A stretch of DNA of 64,000 nucleotides, from the NCBI GenBank assembly GCA_903907865.1, contig CAIVPR010000097.1:1-64000 (forward strand). Reading direction: 5' to 3'. The stretch is from an uncultured Acidobacteriia bacterium (GTDB lineage: Bacteria > Acidobacteriota > Terriglobia > Bryobacterales > Bryobacteraceae). Below are positions 1-8,516 of this stretch, piece after piece. Made by a program: the position numbers and the translations under genes. Within the stretch, counting starts at the first letter, position 1. Each line of letters opens with the position of its first letter. The notes below the pieces were generated by a model. That model was not told the origin of the DNA. It was given only the letters and a program-made list of their open reading frames with translations, and made no database searches.

Positions 1-171
1 CCCCCGCACCCCGGCATCCCAACCCGGAAAACCCGGATGCGACCTTTATCCATCACGTCTCGCCAAAAAATAATCCCGTTCCCTCTAACCCCAACAAAGT
101 AAAACTCAAACTGCCCTTGCCGCAACCGTCGTTCCTAGTCCCCGAAGTTCGTTTTCCACCCCCTCCACCGC

Positions 172-177
172 TACAAT
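172..177 (+). promoter_or_regulatory. Putative -10 box (TACAAT) close to the start codon
   Basis: TACAAT ends 9 nt before the ATG at 187. No ribosome binding site fits between them, so the mRNA may be leaderless or nearly so. Confidence 0.4.
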
Positions 178-186
178 CGCGCCGAG

Positions 187-915
187 ATGGAAAACACGAC
201 ACAACACACCGAAGCTGCCCCCCAGGCCAATACCACCAAACCCCGGTCCGCCGCCCAAATTGAAGCCTCCCGCCTCAACGGTGCCAAATCCAAAGGCCCG
301 GTCACCGAGGCAGGCAAGGCCACCTCCTCCCGCAACGCCCAGCGCCACGGCGTCTTCGCCTCCCTCATCACCATTAAGGGCGAAAAAACCGATGACTACG
401 AGGTCCTCGCCGCCGAGCAGTACGAAACCTGGCTCCCCTCCGACGAGCACGAGTGCAACCTCGTCGACACCATGACCACCTGCCTCTGGCGGCGCCTCCG
501 CATCCTCGCGATGGAATCCACCGCCATGGACACCCAGTTCGAAAGGGCCGGCTTCCCCGACAACCCCGACTTCATCCAAACCTTCAGCGCCTTCACCTCC
601 CTGTCCGAGGAGAACCGCGCCTTCGAACGCCTCCACCGCTACGAGGCCCGCTACCTCCGCACCTATGAGCGCGCCGCCCGCTCCCTGATGGCCTACCGCA
701 AGTTCCGCCAGCAGCCGGAAGCCGCCCCTGCCGCCCCCGACCCGCAGCCCGCTCCCGTCCCCACGCCCGAACCCCAAAACAAAAACGAGCGGAACGAACC
801 CGAGCCCCAGCCTGCCCACCCCCTAACCCGACGCGAGCGCCGCCAGCTCAAATGGCAAAAAGCCCACCCCAAACACGTTCCACCCACACCGAATCCAAAG
901 GATAGGCCCCGATGA
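187..915 (+). CDS. Hypothetical protein, acidobacterial SRLNGAKSKGPVT family
   Basis: A 242-residue cytoplasmic protein of unknown function. Residues about 28-55 carry the conserved block SRLNGAKSKGPVT followed by SSRNAQRHGV, a signature of a multi-copy family common in soil Acidobacteria (recalled, not searched). The middle is helical and charged (about 70-180). The tail from about 180 is Pro/Glu-rich and then basic, probably disordered. There is no signal peptide or membrane segment. The ATG lies 9 nt after a TACAAT box, with no Shine-Dalgarno sequence. It stands alone, tail to tail with the next gene. Its function cannot be inferred. Confidence 0.75.
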   Translation: MENTTQHTEAAPQANTTKPRSAAQIEASRLNGAKSKGPVTEAGKATSSRNAQRHGVFASLITIKGEKTDDYEVLAAEQYETWLPSDEHECNLVDTMTTCLWRRLRILAMESTAMDTQFERAGFPDNPDFIQTFSAFTSLSEENRAFERLHRYEARYLRTYERAARSLMAYRKFRQQPEAAPAAPDPQPAPVPTPEPQNKNERNEPEPQPAHPLTRRERRQLKWQKAHPKHVPPTPNPKDRPR

Positions 916-992
916 CCTTATCCTCGACGTCTCAAACACCGCCTCCGCAAGACACGGCCCAAGCCACAACACTCCAACTGTCTGCGGCGTCG

Positions 993-2591
993 CTACTTTT
1001 CGGTACCGCCCCCGCCGATAGCTTGGAACCTGAAAATCTCGAATACCGGCCTCCCGTTGCGATCAGGGATCACGCGGATCACCTTCTCCTCGTACCCCAA
1101 CTGCTTCGCCGCCTCGCGCAGCTTGTCGTTGGACCCGGGCAGGATCTGCTTGTCGTCGGTGTGCTGCACGAACAGGAAGTCCGTCGCCCTCACCTGCTGT
1201 TGGAACATGGGGTCCTTCGGATTGGGGTCCGGCATGAACAAGCTGAAGGGCTTCTTTGGCAGCAGTCGCAACCCGTTGAGGTACCCCCAGTCGACGGTCC
1301 CGATCCAACCGGCGGGCATCTGTTCCAACGCCGCCTCCATCGGATAAATCGCGTCCGTCCAGCCGCCAGCCCCGCCGTTGACCACGAAGCGCGCCAGGTA
1401 GTCGTTGGTCGTCAGCAGGTTCTGCAGCGAGAGCACCGCCACCAGCGCCGCCAAGACAGCCGGCCCGCGCGACCCAAGACGGACGGCTCCCGCGTCGAAC
1501 GCGATTCCGAGGAACGCTACCGGGAACGGCCACATCAGAATCACGTGGTGCGCCGACCCCCCGGTTCCCCGGTTCAGCGCCATTTGCAGCCACACCATGG
1601 CGGAAGTGATCAAAAGGAACAACAACGACCGCCGGGCGTCAGTCCGCCACAGCAGGAGCATCAGGACCAACCCGAGCCCGTAGGCCGGAAGCATCCAGTT
1701 CGTCCTGTGGTCGCCGATCGCGCGCCGCAGGGCGACCGAGACGATCTCCAGCCCGGTCCTTGGCCGTCGCGGCTGAGCCACGGGATCGTTGTAGACCATG
1801 TAGCCCGAAAGCATGCTGCCGTCGACGGTCCTCTTCAGCGCGGGGAGTTTGCTCCGCAGTCCCTCGGCGTCGTACTTGGTGTTCGCCGTGGCCGTGACGC
1901 CGGGCTGGGCCACGTTGTACCAGATCAACGGCAGGGCGCCAATTGCGAACGCCACCGCCGCGATCCCCGCGCCATGCCGGACGCGGCGCAGCGTTTCACG
2001 CGGAAACACGCAGATCGCGGCGACCGCCATCGCCGCCAGTGGCCAGACCATCAGGGCCTTGTCCCACATGCCGAGGCCCCAAAGGAAGCCGCCCAGCGCC
2101 AGCATGCGCCGCGACCCCTTCGCAATCCAGAGCTGGACCGCAGCCAGGCCGCCCATCAGCAGCAGGTGCTGCAGCGCGACCGGTCCCCAGTCGAACAGGT
2201 CGGTCATCAGGAACATCGTGTCGGTGGCCAGCAGAAGGGCTGTGATGGCCGCTGCCCGCTCCCCCGCGATCCGCCTCACCCAGCCCCAGGTGAGGTAGAT
2301 CGTTGCTACACCCATCAGCAGGGCGGGGAACCGTACTGTCCAACGGTTGGCGGGCAGCAGGAGCAGCAGCAGTCGGTACAGCCAGGTCTTGAGTGCCCCT
2401 GAGTAGCTCATCACCATACAAACCAGCTTGCTGCCGAACAGGTTGATGTCGTAGAAGCTCGAATCGGGGGAGTGGATCGGGCCGAAGAAAAACAGCTCGT
2501 CGTGCTGCAGTCCCGGGTGGGGGAGGAGCGCCATTCCGGCAAGCAGGAACAGCAGACAGGGAATACCCGGCATCAGCCAGCGTTTGTGCAT
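993..2591 (-). CDS. GT39/ArnT-like membrane glycosyltransferase
   Basis: A 532-residue polytopic membrane protein with about ten or more hydrophobic helices. The first helix (residues 5-25) is followed by HDELFFF near residue 30. This is the acidic DE-type motif in the first periplasmic loop that binds the polyprenyl-phosphate-sugar donor in GT39/ArnT/PMT enzymes. The C-terminal third is soluble and probably periplasmic. The sugar and acceptor are unknown. It is divergent from pgeF with a 19-bp gap. It is one of four membrane glycosyltransferase-like proteins in the window. The family is recognised from topology and motif only. Confidence 0.75.
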   Translation of the reverse strand: MHKRWLMPGIPCLLFLLAGMALLPHPGLQHDELFFFGPIHSPDSSFYDINLFGSKLVCMVMSYSGALKTWLYRLLLLLLPANRWTVRFPALLMGVATIYLTWGWVRRIAGERAAAITALLLATDTMFLMTDLFDWGPVALQHLLLMGGLAAVQLWIAKGSRRMLALGGFLWGLGMWDKALMVWPLAAMAVAAICVFPRETLRRVRHGAGIAAVAFAIGALPLIWYNVAQPGVTATANTKYDAEGLRSKLPALKRTVDGSMLSGYMVYNDPVAQPRRPRTGLEIVSVALRRAIGDHRTNWMLPAYGLGLVLMLLLWRTDARRSLLFLLITSAMVWLQMALNRGTGGSAHHVILMWPFPVAFLGIAFDAGAVRLGSRGPAVLAALVAVLSLQNLLTTNDYLARFVVNGGAGGWTDAIYPMEAALEQMPAGWIGTVDWGYLNGLRLLPKKPFSLFMPDPNPKDPMFQQQVRATDFLFVQHTDDKQILPGSNDKLREAAKQLGYEEKVIRVIPDRNGRPVFEIFRFQAIGGGGTEK

Positions 2592-2595
2592 GTCC

Positions 2596-2601
2596 TAAGA
2601 T
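2596..2601 (+). promoter_or_regulatory. Putative -10 box (TAAGAT) of pgeF
   Basis: TAAGAT ends 9 nt before the pgeF ATG at 2611. There is no Shine-Dalgarno sequence, which fits a leaderless or near-leaderless transcript. Confidence 0.35.
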
Positions 2602-2610
2602 CGAAGTTTA

Positions 2611-3267
2611 ATGCACCCCACCCGGCCAAACGGCCTCACCGCCCCGAACCTCGCCGCCTTGGAATGGCTCGAACACGGTTTCGGCTTCCGCGACACGGAG
2701 TATCCGGCGGGGATCACGACAGTGCGTCAGATCCATTCGTGCGCCGTCGTGCATGCCGACGGGGTCGGGGGCGACAAGATCGCCGACGCCGATGCCCTGG
2801 TGACGGCGCAGTCTGGAATGCTTGTGGGAATCCGGACAGCCGACTGCGTCCCGGTATTGTTGGCCGACCGCAGGACCCGGGCCGTCTCCGCGATCCATGC
2901 CGGCTGGCGGGGGACCGCCGGGCAGATTGTACTGGCCGCCTTGGAACAAATGGCGGCGAAGTTTGGAACCCGGTCCGCCGACGTGGTGGCCGCGGTCGGC
3001 CCATCCATCGGACGCTGTTGCTACGAGGTCGGTCCCGAAGTGGCGCGCCAATTTGGAACGTGGTTTCCCGATCTGGAACAGGCTGCAGGACCGACAAAAA
3101 TCGATCTCCAGTCCATCAATGCCGCCCAACTGAAGGCGGCGGGGGTATCCGACGTGTGGGTGTCGGGCGAGTGCACGCAGTGCGCGGTGGACCGCTATTT
3201 TTCGTTCCGCCGCGAAAAGGAAAAGGCGGGACGCATGCTGTCCTTCATAGGAACCCGCATGGCGTAG
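2611..3267 (+). CDS. pgeF: Peptidoglycan editing factor PgeF (YfiH / laccase-domain family)
   Basis: A 218-residue cytoplasmic protein of the YfiH family. Members are also annotated as polyphenol oxidase or purine nucleoside phosphorylase. In E. coli the protein removes wrongly incorporated amino acids from UDP-MurNAc peptides. The catalytic zinc-site residues are all visible: H42 in RQIHS, C79 in TADCVP and H96 in HAGWRG. The downstream block GPSIGRCCYEVG (about 130-141) is also present. Length is slightly below the usual 240-260 because the N-terminus is short. It stands alone, divergent from the glycosyltransferase and convergent with the DksA-like gene. Confidence 0.92.
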   Translation: MHPTRPNGLTAPNLAALEWLEHGFGFRDTEYPAGITTVRQIHSCAVVHADGVGGDKIADADALVTAQSGMLVGIRTADCVPVLLADRRTRAVSAIHAGWRGTAGQIVLAALEQMAAKFGTRSADVVAAVGPSIGRCCYEVGPEVARQFGTWFPDLEQAAGPTKIDLQSINAAQLKAAGVSDVWVSGECTQCAVDRYFSFRREKEKAGRMLSFIGTRMA

Positions 3268-3303
3268 CCCGCCCTTCCAATTTCGCCACTGCCGCCGGAA
3301 TGC

Positions 3304-3687
3304 TTATGCGGCCACGCCGACGTGCCATTCCTCGTGCTCGTCGACCGTGATCTCGCGCCGGTCGACCTGCTCTTGGCATTTGATGCAATAGGCAGCCCAC
3401 GGCACGGCGTTCACACGCTTGGGCGAAATGTCCTCTTCGCAATGCTGGCAAACGCCGAAACTGCCTTCGGCGATTCGCCTCAACGCCCGGCGGATCTGCC
3501 CCATCAGCTTGGAGTTGCGGTCCAGGTTGCGGATCGCCAACTCGCGTTCGCCCGCCAGTTGCACCTCATCGAGCGCATCGGGCGCTTTTTCGATGGCGAT
3601 ATCGTCGCGGTTGCGCAGGGAACCGGTCAGTTCCATCTGCTTGGCCATTAGGATGGCTTTGAATTTGTTGATCTCAAGCTCAGTCAT
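3304..3687 (-). CDS. DksA/TraR-family zinc-finger regulator
   Basis: A 127-residue protein with an N-terminal helical hairpin (about 1-70) and a C-terminal four-cysteine zinc finger: C80, C83, C101 and C104. This is the DksA/TraR architecture of proteins that insert a coiled coil into the RNA polymerase secondary channel and modulate initiation, often with ppGpp. The coiled-coil tip carries DALDEVQ (about 37-43), which resembles but does not copy the classical DxxDxA tip. Start: ATG preceded by GAGGAAATAAGAAC, a good Shine-Dalgarno sequence. The 273-bp gap upstream holds its promoter region; no clear sigma-70 pair was found. Confidence 0.88.
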   Translation of the reverse strand: MTELEINKFKAILMAKQMELTGSLRNRDDIAIEKAPDALDEVQLAGERELAIRNLDRNSKLMGQIRRALRRIAEGSFGVCQHCEEDISPKRVNAVPWAAYCIKCQEQVDRREITVDEHEEWHVGVAA

Positions 3688-3960
3688 GTTCTTATTTCCT
3701 CGTCTCCGCGCCGTCTCCTGCGCCGCGCGGCCTGTACTGTTTTCTTCTTGGAGGTAGAGACGAAAATTTGCGCTGGAAGTTTCAAAAAATCTGAGTGCCG
3801 GAAGCTTAAGATTTCCTCATCTTCCGCCTGCGGGGTTCTCCAGACCCCACTGGGCTTCCAATGCTAGCAATCGGAATGCCAAACGCAAAAAACTAGAGTG
3901 TGTGGTCGACCCGATTCGTTACAGGTCCCGGTCCAACAGGGTCCTGTTACCTGACACGGT
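3688..3960. other. Intergenic gap without a gene
   Basis: About 270 bp between the DksA-like gene and the end of the next minus-strand gene. It contains a short GGGGT/ACCCC inverted repeat (around 3834-3850) and an AACAGG-GT-CCTGTT palindrome (around 3937-3950) near the end of the glycosyltransferase gene. These could aid termination, but there is no T-run. Nothing coding is visible. Confidence 0.5.
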
Positions 3961-5853
3961 CTATTTCACCACTGCGATCTTGCCGAACAGGGCACCGTAG
4001 TCCATGCCTCCCTTACGGGTAACAGGGGTGACTTGGATTTCCAGATCCAGCACTTTTTTGCCGACCAGCGAATCCGGCAAAGCAAATAGACGCTTGAAGC
4101 TGGCTTCGGGATCGGAAATTTTTGTACTCCCGATCTCGACCCCGTTCGCTGACGCGCGCAACGTCCGCGGACCCGTCTTCAACTGGTCCTCCTGGAAGAA
4201 GCCTTCCAGCGCCAGCTTCCATCCGGCGGTCTCGGGCGACTTGATTTGCACATGCGCGTCGCCCCGCATCCACGCCGCGCGGTCCTCGGCCGGGGCCCAG
4301 CCCGAGCCCAGCAGCCACGAATACAGCGGGTTGCCCGGATCCAGGTGCGTCGGCGCGCCGCCAACTGCCTGGGGAAATTTTGCCGGTGCCGCTAGCGAGT
4401 AGAGCACCGTGATGTTCCTGAGGTGGTCGCCAGCCGCCGTATAGACTAGCGCCTGGCCCGAAGTCACCGCGTGGATCGTGGTTTCGGGTTCCAGTACTGT
4501 CCGTGAGGTGTCGGCGACGCCGTCGGTCACCTCGATATCCTTGTCCGAGCCCGGCGTCAGATACACTTCGTCGATTCCGAGCGGATAGAACGCCCCCTGG
4601 CCGATGGAGTTGACGTACTGGTCGGGAGTGAGCCCGTCCAGCAGGATTGCCTTGCCGGGGTGTGCTTGGTGCGCCGCTTCCACGCCCAGTACCAGGGTCT
4701 CGATGGGCAGCGTCTGCTTGACCCGCCACTTGGTTGCCGAGCGGGCCACCGGAACCATGGCGTACAGGTAGGCCCCGATGGCCACCGCGGCCCAGAGCTG
4801 GCGCGTGCGCGTGCCGGAAATGGCCATGCCCGCGAGGATCGCCAGCCCCGCCACTGGCGTGGTTACGTAGTAGTCGGTCAAGTGTTGCGGCAGAATCAGC
4901 ACAGGCGAAAGCGTCGCAAAGTACCAAACGGCGCCGAACAAGATCGCGCGCCGACCCTTGCGCAGTTCCACCACGAGGAGCGCTAGAATCGAAACGGCAC
5001 CCAGGGCGATGATCGCCTTGCCGAGTAAGACCGGGTTCTTGAACGCTGCCCAATCCAATGGCAGCAGGGACGTCTTGAGGTAGAACTTCAGGGTGGTGAA
5101 GATCCGGGCGTCGATGTGGACGCCGTAGTCCCCCGTCTTGGGGAGCGGCGCGGCGATCGTATGGACGATGAAGTACGCGATGGAAACTGGAAACAGCCAC
5201 CCGGCCCGAATCGCCAGTTGCCGCCGCTTCTCCGGGGCGGCAACGAACAGCGCCCACGCCAAAGCAATTGCCGGGTACACGACATTGATCTCCAGCGCGC
5301 CGAAACCCAACACGAATACGACGACCTGAAGCCACCAGTAGCGGTTCTTGCCAGTCTCGCAGTAAAGGATGAAGAGGCACAGCGCCCCGAGCAGGAACAA
5401 CGGACAGAGGAACTGGTTGAACGCCGAACTCCAGGTCATCGACGTGGCAAGTGCCGCATTGGAGGTCCAGACTATGGCTGCTATGAACGCGGCGAACCGC
5501 GATCTTGTCAGCCGACGGACCACCCAGCCGAGCAACGCCAGGTCCGCCGCGAAGGTCGCGAACGCGGTCACGCGGAACGGCACCGAGTCCAAGCCGAACA
5601 GGCTTTCGTACAGCAGGAAAAACCCGCGCTCGCTCCAGGGCCGGATGGTGCCTTGGGCGGCTGGGGCGAACATTGCGGTCAGCAGGTCGTGGGGCGTGTA
5701 GACCCCGCGCAGCAGACCCAGCCAGGCGAAATCGTCCGCGATGAACCATGCCGACAGGCCGTCCCAATACAGAACGGTCATGAAAGCGACCGCTACGGCC
5801 CACCAGGTCCATTTCGGCAGACGGTCCGCCCAGCCGGGTCCGCCCGCGCTCAT
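3961..5853 (-). CDS. Polytopic membrane glycosyltransferase-like protein
   Basis: A 630-residue membrane protein. About ten hydrophobic helices span residues 15-390, followed by a soluble domain of about 240 residues. The first extracytoplasmic loop has IADDF (about 38-42), the paired-Asp motif of GT39/PMT-like polyprenyl-linked glycosyltransferases. Its ATG overlaps the stop of the upstream lipoprotein gene by 4 nt (ATGA), so the two are translationally coupled and may work together at the envelope. The sugar donor and acceptor are unknown. The family is recognised by topology only. Confidence 0.65.
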   Translation of the reverse strand: MSAGGPGWADRLPKWTWWAVAVAFMTVLYWDGLSAWFIADDFAWLGLLRGVYTPHDLLTAMFAPAAQGTIRPWSERGFFLLYESLFGLDSVPFRVTAFATFAADLALLGWVVRRLTRSRFAAFIAAIVWTSNAALATSMTWSSAFNQFLCPLFLLGALCLFILYCETGKNRYWWLQVVVFVLGFGALEINVVYPAIALAWALFVAAPEKRRQLAIRAGWLFPVSIAYFIVHTIAAPLPKTGDYGVHIDARIFTTLKFYLKTSLLPLDWAAFKNPVLLGKAIIALGAVSILALLVVELRKGRRAILFGAVWYFATLSPVLILPQHLTDYYVTTPVAGLAILAGMAISGTRTRQLWAAVAIGAYLYAMVPVARSATKWRVKQTLPIETLVLGVEAAHQAHPGKAILLDGLTPDQYVNSIGQGAFYPLGIDEVYLTPGSDKDIEVTDGVADTSRTVLEPETTIHAVTSGQALVYTAAGDHLRNITVLYSLAAPAKFPQAVGGAPTHLDPGNPLYSWLLGSGWAPAEDRAAWMRGDAHVQIKSPETAGWKLALEGFFQEDQLKTGPRTLRASANGVEIGSTKISDPEASFKRLFALPDSLVGKKVLDLEIQVTPVTRKGGMDYGALFGKIAVVK

Positions 5854-6416
5854 TTCGCTTCCAGCCCTACAGCGGTGGCGATCAGGCCCAGTTCGCGCAG
5901 ATCAACGGTACCCGGGGACAGGGAATGGTCCAACGCGAAGTCGATGGTGACCGACTCCTTGGAGAGCAGGTCCGCCGGGACATCCGCGGTGTAGGTGTAC
6001 GGGCCGGGCTTGGTGTAGGTCTCGGGCTTGAGCTTGGTGGTGCCTATGGAGGCCGTCAGGGTCAATGTCTTCAGCTTGGCGATGCTGATTTCCGGCACCG
6101 AGAACGAGAGCGACAGTGTGCCGCCGCGTTGGGCCGCGGCCACGGGCGGCTTCAGCAACACCGTGAACGATCCGGCCGTCCACCGCCAGGCATTGTTCTC
6201 GACAACGTAGAAGCCCTTCAACAGGTGTGCCGGGGCGGCCTCGTCGTTCATCTTTAGCGACGAGAGCAGTTGCGCGGCAGGTTGCGCCTCCTCGTTCTGC
6301 ACCGCGGGCTGGCTGTGCTTGCCTTTGCAGCCTCCAACGGCGAGCGCTGCCGCGGCCAAGGCCAAAGTGGCGGCAAAACGCCGCGCGTGGCTGGTGTACA
6401 TGAGGGTTTTGATCAT
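5850..6416 (-). CDS. Small putative lipoprotein
   Basis: About 188 residues from the chosen start (MIKTLM). A signal sequence ends in a lipobox, LAVGGC, so the protein is probably lipid-anchored in the envelope. The mature part looks beta-rich with no recognised domain. A longer in-frame start at 6452 would overlap the preceding oxidoreductase gene by 28 nt. The ATG at 6416 lies just past that gene's stop and has a weak GAAGA site, so it is preferred. The gene sits between the molybdopterin enzyme and a membrane glycosyltransferase, and overlaps the latter by 4 nt. Confidence 0.65.
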   Translation of the reverse strand: MIKTLMYTSHARRFAATLALAAAALAVGGCKGKHSQPAVQNEEAQPAAQLLSSLKMNDEAAPAHLLKGFYVVENNAWRWTAGSFTVLLKPPVAAAQRGGTLSLSFSVPEISIAKLKTLTLTASIGTTKLKPETYTKPGPYTYTADVPADLLSKESVTIDFALDHSLSPGTVDLRELGLIATAVGLEAK

Positions 6417-6424
6417 TTTCGTCT

Positions 6425-8470
6425 TCAAGCTTTCTCGACCTGAACTAAACAACTATAAAACGTCGGAGCCGCTCCCTTGTCGGTGAGCCTCTGGGAGGTG
6501 AGCGCGTTGATCGTATTTCCGTCTTCGGCGAGCCTGGCCCAGCGCACCGCCGGACAGCAGACCACGCCGGTGCCTACGGTGTCCGAAACCAATGCCCGCA
6601 AGCGGATCCGTCCCCGGTCGTTGCGCACGGCGACGGCGTCTCCTGACGCGATACCCCTTGCCAGGGCGTCGTCCGGGTGGATCGAGAGCGTTCCGGTTGC
6701 CTCGTCGTTGGCGGCGCGGTTGCCGAACGTGGAGTTCATGTTGTCGTGGTTCTTGGGGGAAATCAGTTCCAGCGGGTAGCGCTGGTAGAGATCCTGGTCG
6801 CCGCCACGGGACTCGACCGGCGGCTCGAACGTGAGCGTCTCCGCCCGGAATTCACACTTCCCGGAAGGTGTGCCGAAGCCACCCTCGGCAAACGGCCGGA
6901 AGGGCGTCGGGATGCGCAGCCGGACGGAATGTTGGGCCTCCAATTCCTCCAGCGTGATGCCGGCGATGAACGGCTGCGGCGTGTCGAGCAGGCCGCGGAT
7001 CATGTCGTCGTCGGATTCCCGGAAGCAGGGCTCGTCGAAACCCATCCGGGCGGCAAGCCGACGGAAAATCTCTACGTTCGGCAGCGCCTGGCCCGGCGCT
7101 GCGAGGACGGGCCGCGCCAACTGGAGGTTGTAGTGGCCGTAGGCGTAGTAGAGGTCGGTGTGCTCCAAGAACGTGGTTGCGGGCAGCACGATGTCGGCGA
7201 AGTCCGTCGTGTCGTTCTCGAACTGGTCGATGGCGACGGTGAAGAGGTCGTCGCGGCGCAGTCCCGCGCGGATCATGTTCTGGTCGGGCGCGATGGCCGC
7301 CGGATTGGAATTGTAGACTACGAGTGCCTTGACGGGCGGGTCGTCCAATTCCGTCAGCGCTTGCCCGAGGGTCGTCATGTTGACGATGCGGGCCTCCCGG
7401 CCCAGTGGAGACCGGAACTGCAATTCCGGCATCTCCAAAGCGTTCCGGTTGATTTGGAAGGCCCCCGAGGTCGAAAGCACCAATCCGCCACCGACGTCCG
7501 CCCACGAGCCGGTCAGGGCGGGGAGCAGCGCCACGGCCCGGATCGCCATGGCACCCCGGTCGGACCGCTGTGGTCCGTAGCCGAGCCGGATGGCGGCGGG
7601 CCGGGTGGTGGCGTACTCGCGTGCGAGCTCGACAATGTCTTCCGCCGGAATCCCGGTGATTTCGGCCGCACGCTGCGGGGTCCACTCCTGCATACGGGCT
7701 TTCAGGTCGTCGAACCCGAGCGTGTGTTGGTCGACGTAGTCCCGGGATTCCAAGCCCTCCGAAGTGATGACATGCATCATGGCGAAAGCCAGCGCGGCGT
7801 CGGTGCCCGGATTGATTGTGTAGTGCCTGTCGGAGAGCCGGCCCGTCCGGCTGCGATGGGGGTCGATGGTGTAGAATCGGGCGCCGTTCCGGCGAGCCTC
7901 CACGATGAACGGCCAGAGGTGCACGTTCGTCGTCAGGATGTTGGAGCCCCAGGCGATGATCAGTTTGGACTGGGCGAATTGCTCCGGCTCCGTGCCGTAG
8001 CGGACGCCCAGGGCGTCGTTCAGCCCGGCGATTCCGGCACTGGAACAGATCGTGCGGTCCAGCCGCGACGCCCCCAGCCGGTGGAAGAACCGGTGGGCCA
8101 TGCCCGAAAAATTGAGATACCCCATGGTTCCGGCATAACTGTAGGGCAGCACGGACTCGGGCCCGAACTCCGCCGCCGCCGAGCCGAGCTTGGCCGAGAT
8201 CTCGTCCAGAGCTTCGTCCCATGTGATGGGCTCGAAGCCTGAGGCGCCCTTTGCGACGCCGGGTATCCTGCGCAAGGGGGTCGTCAACCTTGCCGGATCG
8301 TATTCGCGTTCCAAGTAGCGGGCGACCTTGCCGCAGAGGAATCCGCGGGTGACGGGATGGTCTGGATTGCCGCGCAGGCGCGAGCCTTTTCCGGTCCCGT
8401 CAATATCGATGAGCAGGGAGCAGGCGTCCGGGCAATCCAAGGCGCAAACGGAATGGAGCGTACGGGGCAT
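6425..8470 (-). CDS. Molybdopterin (bis-MGD) oxidoreductase, COG0243-type
   Basis: A 681-residue enzyme of the DMSO-reductase superfamily. The N-terminus carries the four cysteines of a [4Fe-4S] cluster: C9, C13 and C17 (in CALDCPDAC) and C46 (in FLCGK). C142 in RTICSSAG lies where the molybdenum ligand of this superfamily usually sits. The C-terminal molybdopterin dinucleotide-binding domain (about 565-681) includes HPDDALARG and NDRG. It has no Tat signal and no adjacent Fe-S or membrane subunit, so it is probably a soluble single-subunit enzyme of unknown substrate. The frame is open upstream to 8659, but that stretch runs into the divergent gene. The ATG at 8470 lies 5 nt after a TAGAAT box and begins just before the Fe-S motif. 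Confidence 0.85.
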   Translation of the reverse strand: MPRTLHSVCALDCPDACSLLIDIDGTGKGSRLRGNPDHPVTRGFLCGKVARYLEREYDPARLTTPLRRIPGVAKGASGFEPITWDEALDEISAKLGSAAAEFGPESVLPYSYAGTMGYLNFSGMAHRFFHRLGASRLDRTICSSAGIAGLNDALGVRYGTEPEQFAQSKLIIAWGSNILTTNVHLWPFIVEARRNGARFYTIDPHRSRTGRLSDRHYTINPGTDAALAFAMMHVITSEGLESRDYVDQHTLGFDDLKARMQEWTPQRAAEITGIPAEDIVELAREYATTRPAAIRLGYGPQRSDRGAMAIRAVALLPALTGSWADVGGGLVLSTSGAFQINRNALEMPELQFRSPLGREARIVNMTTLGQALTELDDPPVKALVVYNSNPAAIAPDQNMIRAGLRRDDLFTVAIDQFENDTTDFADIVLPATTFLEHTDLYYAYGHYNLQLARPVLAAPGQALPNVEIFRRLAARMGFDEPCFRESDDDMIRGLLDTPQPFIAGITLEELEAQHSVRLRIPTPFRPFAEGGFGTPSGKCEFRAETLTFEPPVESRGGDQDLYQRYPLELISPKNHDNMNSTFGNRAANDEATGTLSIHPDDALARGIASGDAVAVRNDRGRIRLRALVSDTVGTGVVCCPAVRWARLAEDGNTINALTSQRLTDKGAAPTFYSCLVQVEKA

Positions 8471-8502
8471 GTTCAATTCTATCGTCGCTTTCGGCTTCCC
8501 GC

Positions 8503-8508
8503 TATAAT
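8503..8508 (+). promoter_or_regulatory. Consensus -10 box (TATAAT) abutting a GTG start
   Basis: A perfect TATAAT ends 8 nt before the GTG at 8517. Initiation about 7 nt downstream of the hexamer would put the 5' end at or next to the start codon, so this is a candidate leaderless mRNA. Confidence 0.5.
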
Positions 8509-8516
8509 CCATAGTT

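Noticed and set aside
912-2402. A 496-codon plus-strand frame
   Set aside because: Antisense to the GT39-like membrane protein, which has regular hydrophobic helices; the plus frame is Arg/Gln/His-rich without a domain.
6677-8242. A 521-codon plus-strand frame opposite the molybdopterin oxidoreductase
   Set aside because: Composition is that of an antisense shadow (Arg/Gly/Val/His-rich) and the minus strand has clear Fe-S and MGD motifs.
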